A stretch of 5,496 bases of DNA from Bacillota bacterium (GTDB taxonomy: Bacteria > Bacillota > Clostridia > Christensenellales > UMGS416): assembly GCA_023428265.1 (NCBI GenBank), contig JAEYYW010000129.1, forward strand, positions 1 to 5,496, in the 5' to 3' direction. Position numbers and translations under genes: made by a program. Under the pieces are notes generated by a model, which did not search any database, was not told the origin of the DNA, and saw only the letters and a program-made list of their open reading frames with translations. Below are positions 4,935 through 5,496 of this stretch, one piece after another (the stretch's first letter is position 1; every line of letters starts with the position of its first letter).

Positions 4935-5402
4935 CTATATTTGCTCCGGTTTGCCATCCGGCATAGCGGCCCGGCCAAGACCCTTGAGCTCCATCCGGGT
5001 GTTTTCCAGGTTGTTGCAGGTGAGCAGGTCCGTGACGGCATAAATGGTCTTCTGCAGCTGTGTGGCGGCGATTTCAAACTGGCTTTCCAGTTTGTTGCCG
5101 CGCCGCCAGTAGTCGGTGTCTTGCTCGTCGTGGGTGAGCTTGCCGCCCTTTCGCGCGATGTGGCGCACCAGCCGGAGCATGCTGTACCACTCCTCCGGAT
5201 ACACCGTGGACGCCACATGGATATAGAGCTGCCCTTTCTCCAGGTTCAGGCTCACCAGCAGGTCTCGGTTTTCAAACACCATCACAAAATAGCCGGACCG
5301 GGCGCGGTTGAACTCATAACTGACCAGGTCAAACCCAAAATCCTCAGCCAGAAACCCGAAGCCATCCACAGCCTTGATGAGCATCGACATCGATTCCTTC
5401 AT
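4935..5402 (-). CDS. Hypothetical 155-residue cytoplasmic protein, unknown family
   Basis: The ATG at 5402 follows AGGAGG (5409-5414) with 6-nt spacing, the best ribosome binding site in the window. The product has no signal peptide or membrane segment. The first part (8-65) reads as a helix followed by beta strands: LAEDFGFDLVSYEFN, GYFVMVFEN, DLLVSLNLEKGQLYIHVAS. The second part (68-130) is mostly helical, with WYSMLRLVRHIARKGGKL and FEIAATQLQKTIYAVTDLL. This alpha/beta layout resembles small uncharacterised proteins, some of them immunity-like, but I can name no family. It is the first gene seen on this strand, 56 bp ahead of the divergent deacetylase gene, so it may belong to the same transcript. 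The opposite-strand frame over the same DNA is longer, but it is His- and Val-rich and has no comparable ribosome binding site, so I treat it as a shadow. Confidence 0.75.
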   Translation of the reverse strand: MKESMSMLIKAVDGFGFLAEDFGFDLVSYEFNRARSGYFVMVFENRDLLVSLNLEKGQLYIHVASTVYPEEWYSMLRLVRHIARKGGKLTHDEQDTDYWRRGNKLESQFEIAATQLQKTIYAVTDLLTCNNLENTRMELKGLGRAAMPDGKPEQI

Positions 5403-5496
5403 ATGCGGCCTCCTGTGTTTTATAAAGCTTTATGCCACTGAGAAGGTGATATCCCTCTTTGCTGCATCACCCCGCAAGCCTTCACAAACGCGGCTT
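5403..5496 (-). promoter_or_regulatory. Upstream region of the minus-strand gene cluster
   Basis: These 94 bp hold the AGGAGG site (5409-5414) and an AT-rich patch with minus-strand TATAAA (5419-5424), which could be a -10 box. The position 17 nt upstream (ACCTTC) is no match to a -35 box. A 6-bp inverted repeat, GGTGAT (5445-5450) and ATCACC (5466-5471), lies further upstream. No coding sequence is apparent. The promoter may be here or beyond the window edge. Confidence 0.25.

Noticed and set aside
3916..5043. 375-codon plus-strand open frame
   Set aside because: It is antisense to the divergent deacetylase gene, which carries the full set of family motifs. Its composition is His/Gly/Ala-rich and no ribosome binding site was noted.
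5419..5424. TATAAA as a confident sigma-A promoter for the cluster
   Set aside because: It resembles a -10 box, but there is no -35 match (ACCTTC) and no extended TG, so it is kept only as a weak candidate inside the upstream-region entry.
4893..5441. 182-codon plus-strand open frame over the 155-aa gene
   Set aside because: The minus-strand frame has AGGAGG at ideal spacing and balanced composition. The plus-strand product is His/Val/Gln-rich and begins in the intergenic repeat.

Overview
The window looks like a piece of a Bacillota (Firmicutes) chromosome, probably from an anaerobic Clostridia or Negativicutes lineage. The grounds are a divergent-type and a NodB-type polysaccharide deacetylase side by side, strong AGGAGG-like ribosome binding sites, frequent TTG/GTG starts, and a uracil-DNA-glycosylase-fold protein of a type I associate with Firmicutes. 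Species cannot be read from the sequence. GC content is uneven: hand-counted sample lines are near 65-75% GC in the right half and near 47-52% in the 888-2458 stretch.

Layout. The left edge (2-346) carries the 3' end of a plus-strand gene of the uracil-DNA glycosylase superfamily. A perfect 10-bp GC-rich hairpin (355-382) lies between it and the convergent minus-strand genes and probably terminates one or both sides. Everything else that is convincingly coding is on the minus strand, read from right to left: a 155-aa protein of unknown function (4935-5402), a divergent polysaccharide deacetylase (3955-4878), a membrane-anchored NodB-type polysaccharide deacetylase (3179-3901), a YgjP/DUF45-type zinc metallopeptidase (2483-3157), a four-helix membrane protein with a soluble PH-like insert (1877-2458), a roughly nine-helix membrane protein resembling the carotenoid biosynthesis (DUF422/CruF) family (888-1811), and a 75-aa small protein (465-692).

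The first six minus-strand genes are separated by only 21-65 bp, so they could form one transcript. The first four share high GC content and form the most convincing operon. The two deacetylases both have an N-terminal membrane segment and a catalytic domain predicted to face outward, pointing to remodelling of N-acetylated envelope polysaccharide. The two membrane proteins further left are clearly lower in GC and may have been added later. The 75-aa gene is 195 bp away, with its own ribosome binding site and a possible forespore-type promoter, and is probably transcribed separately.

No RNA gene, insertion sequence, CRISPR array or prophage feature was found. I see no clearly new multi-gene system. 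The most curious items are a plus-strand ORF start with a good ribosome binding site at 798 that runs antisense into a neighbour, a predicted RNA hairpin over the start codon of the divergent deacetylase gene, an altered catalytic-motif region in the glycosylase-fold protein, and the GC step near 2460.
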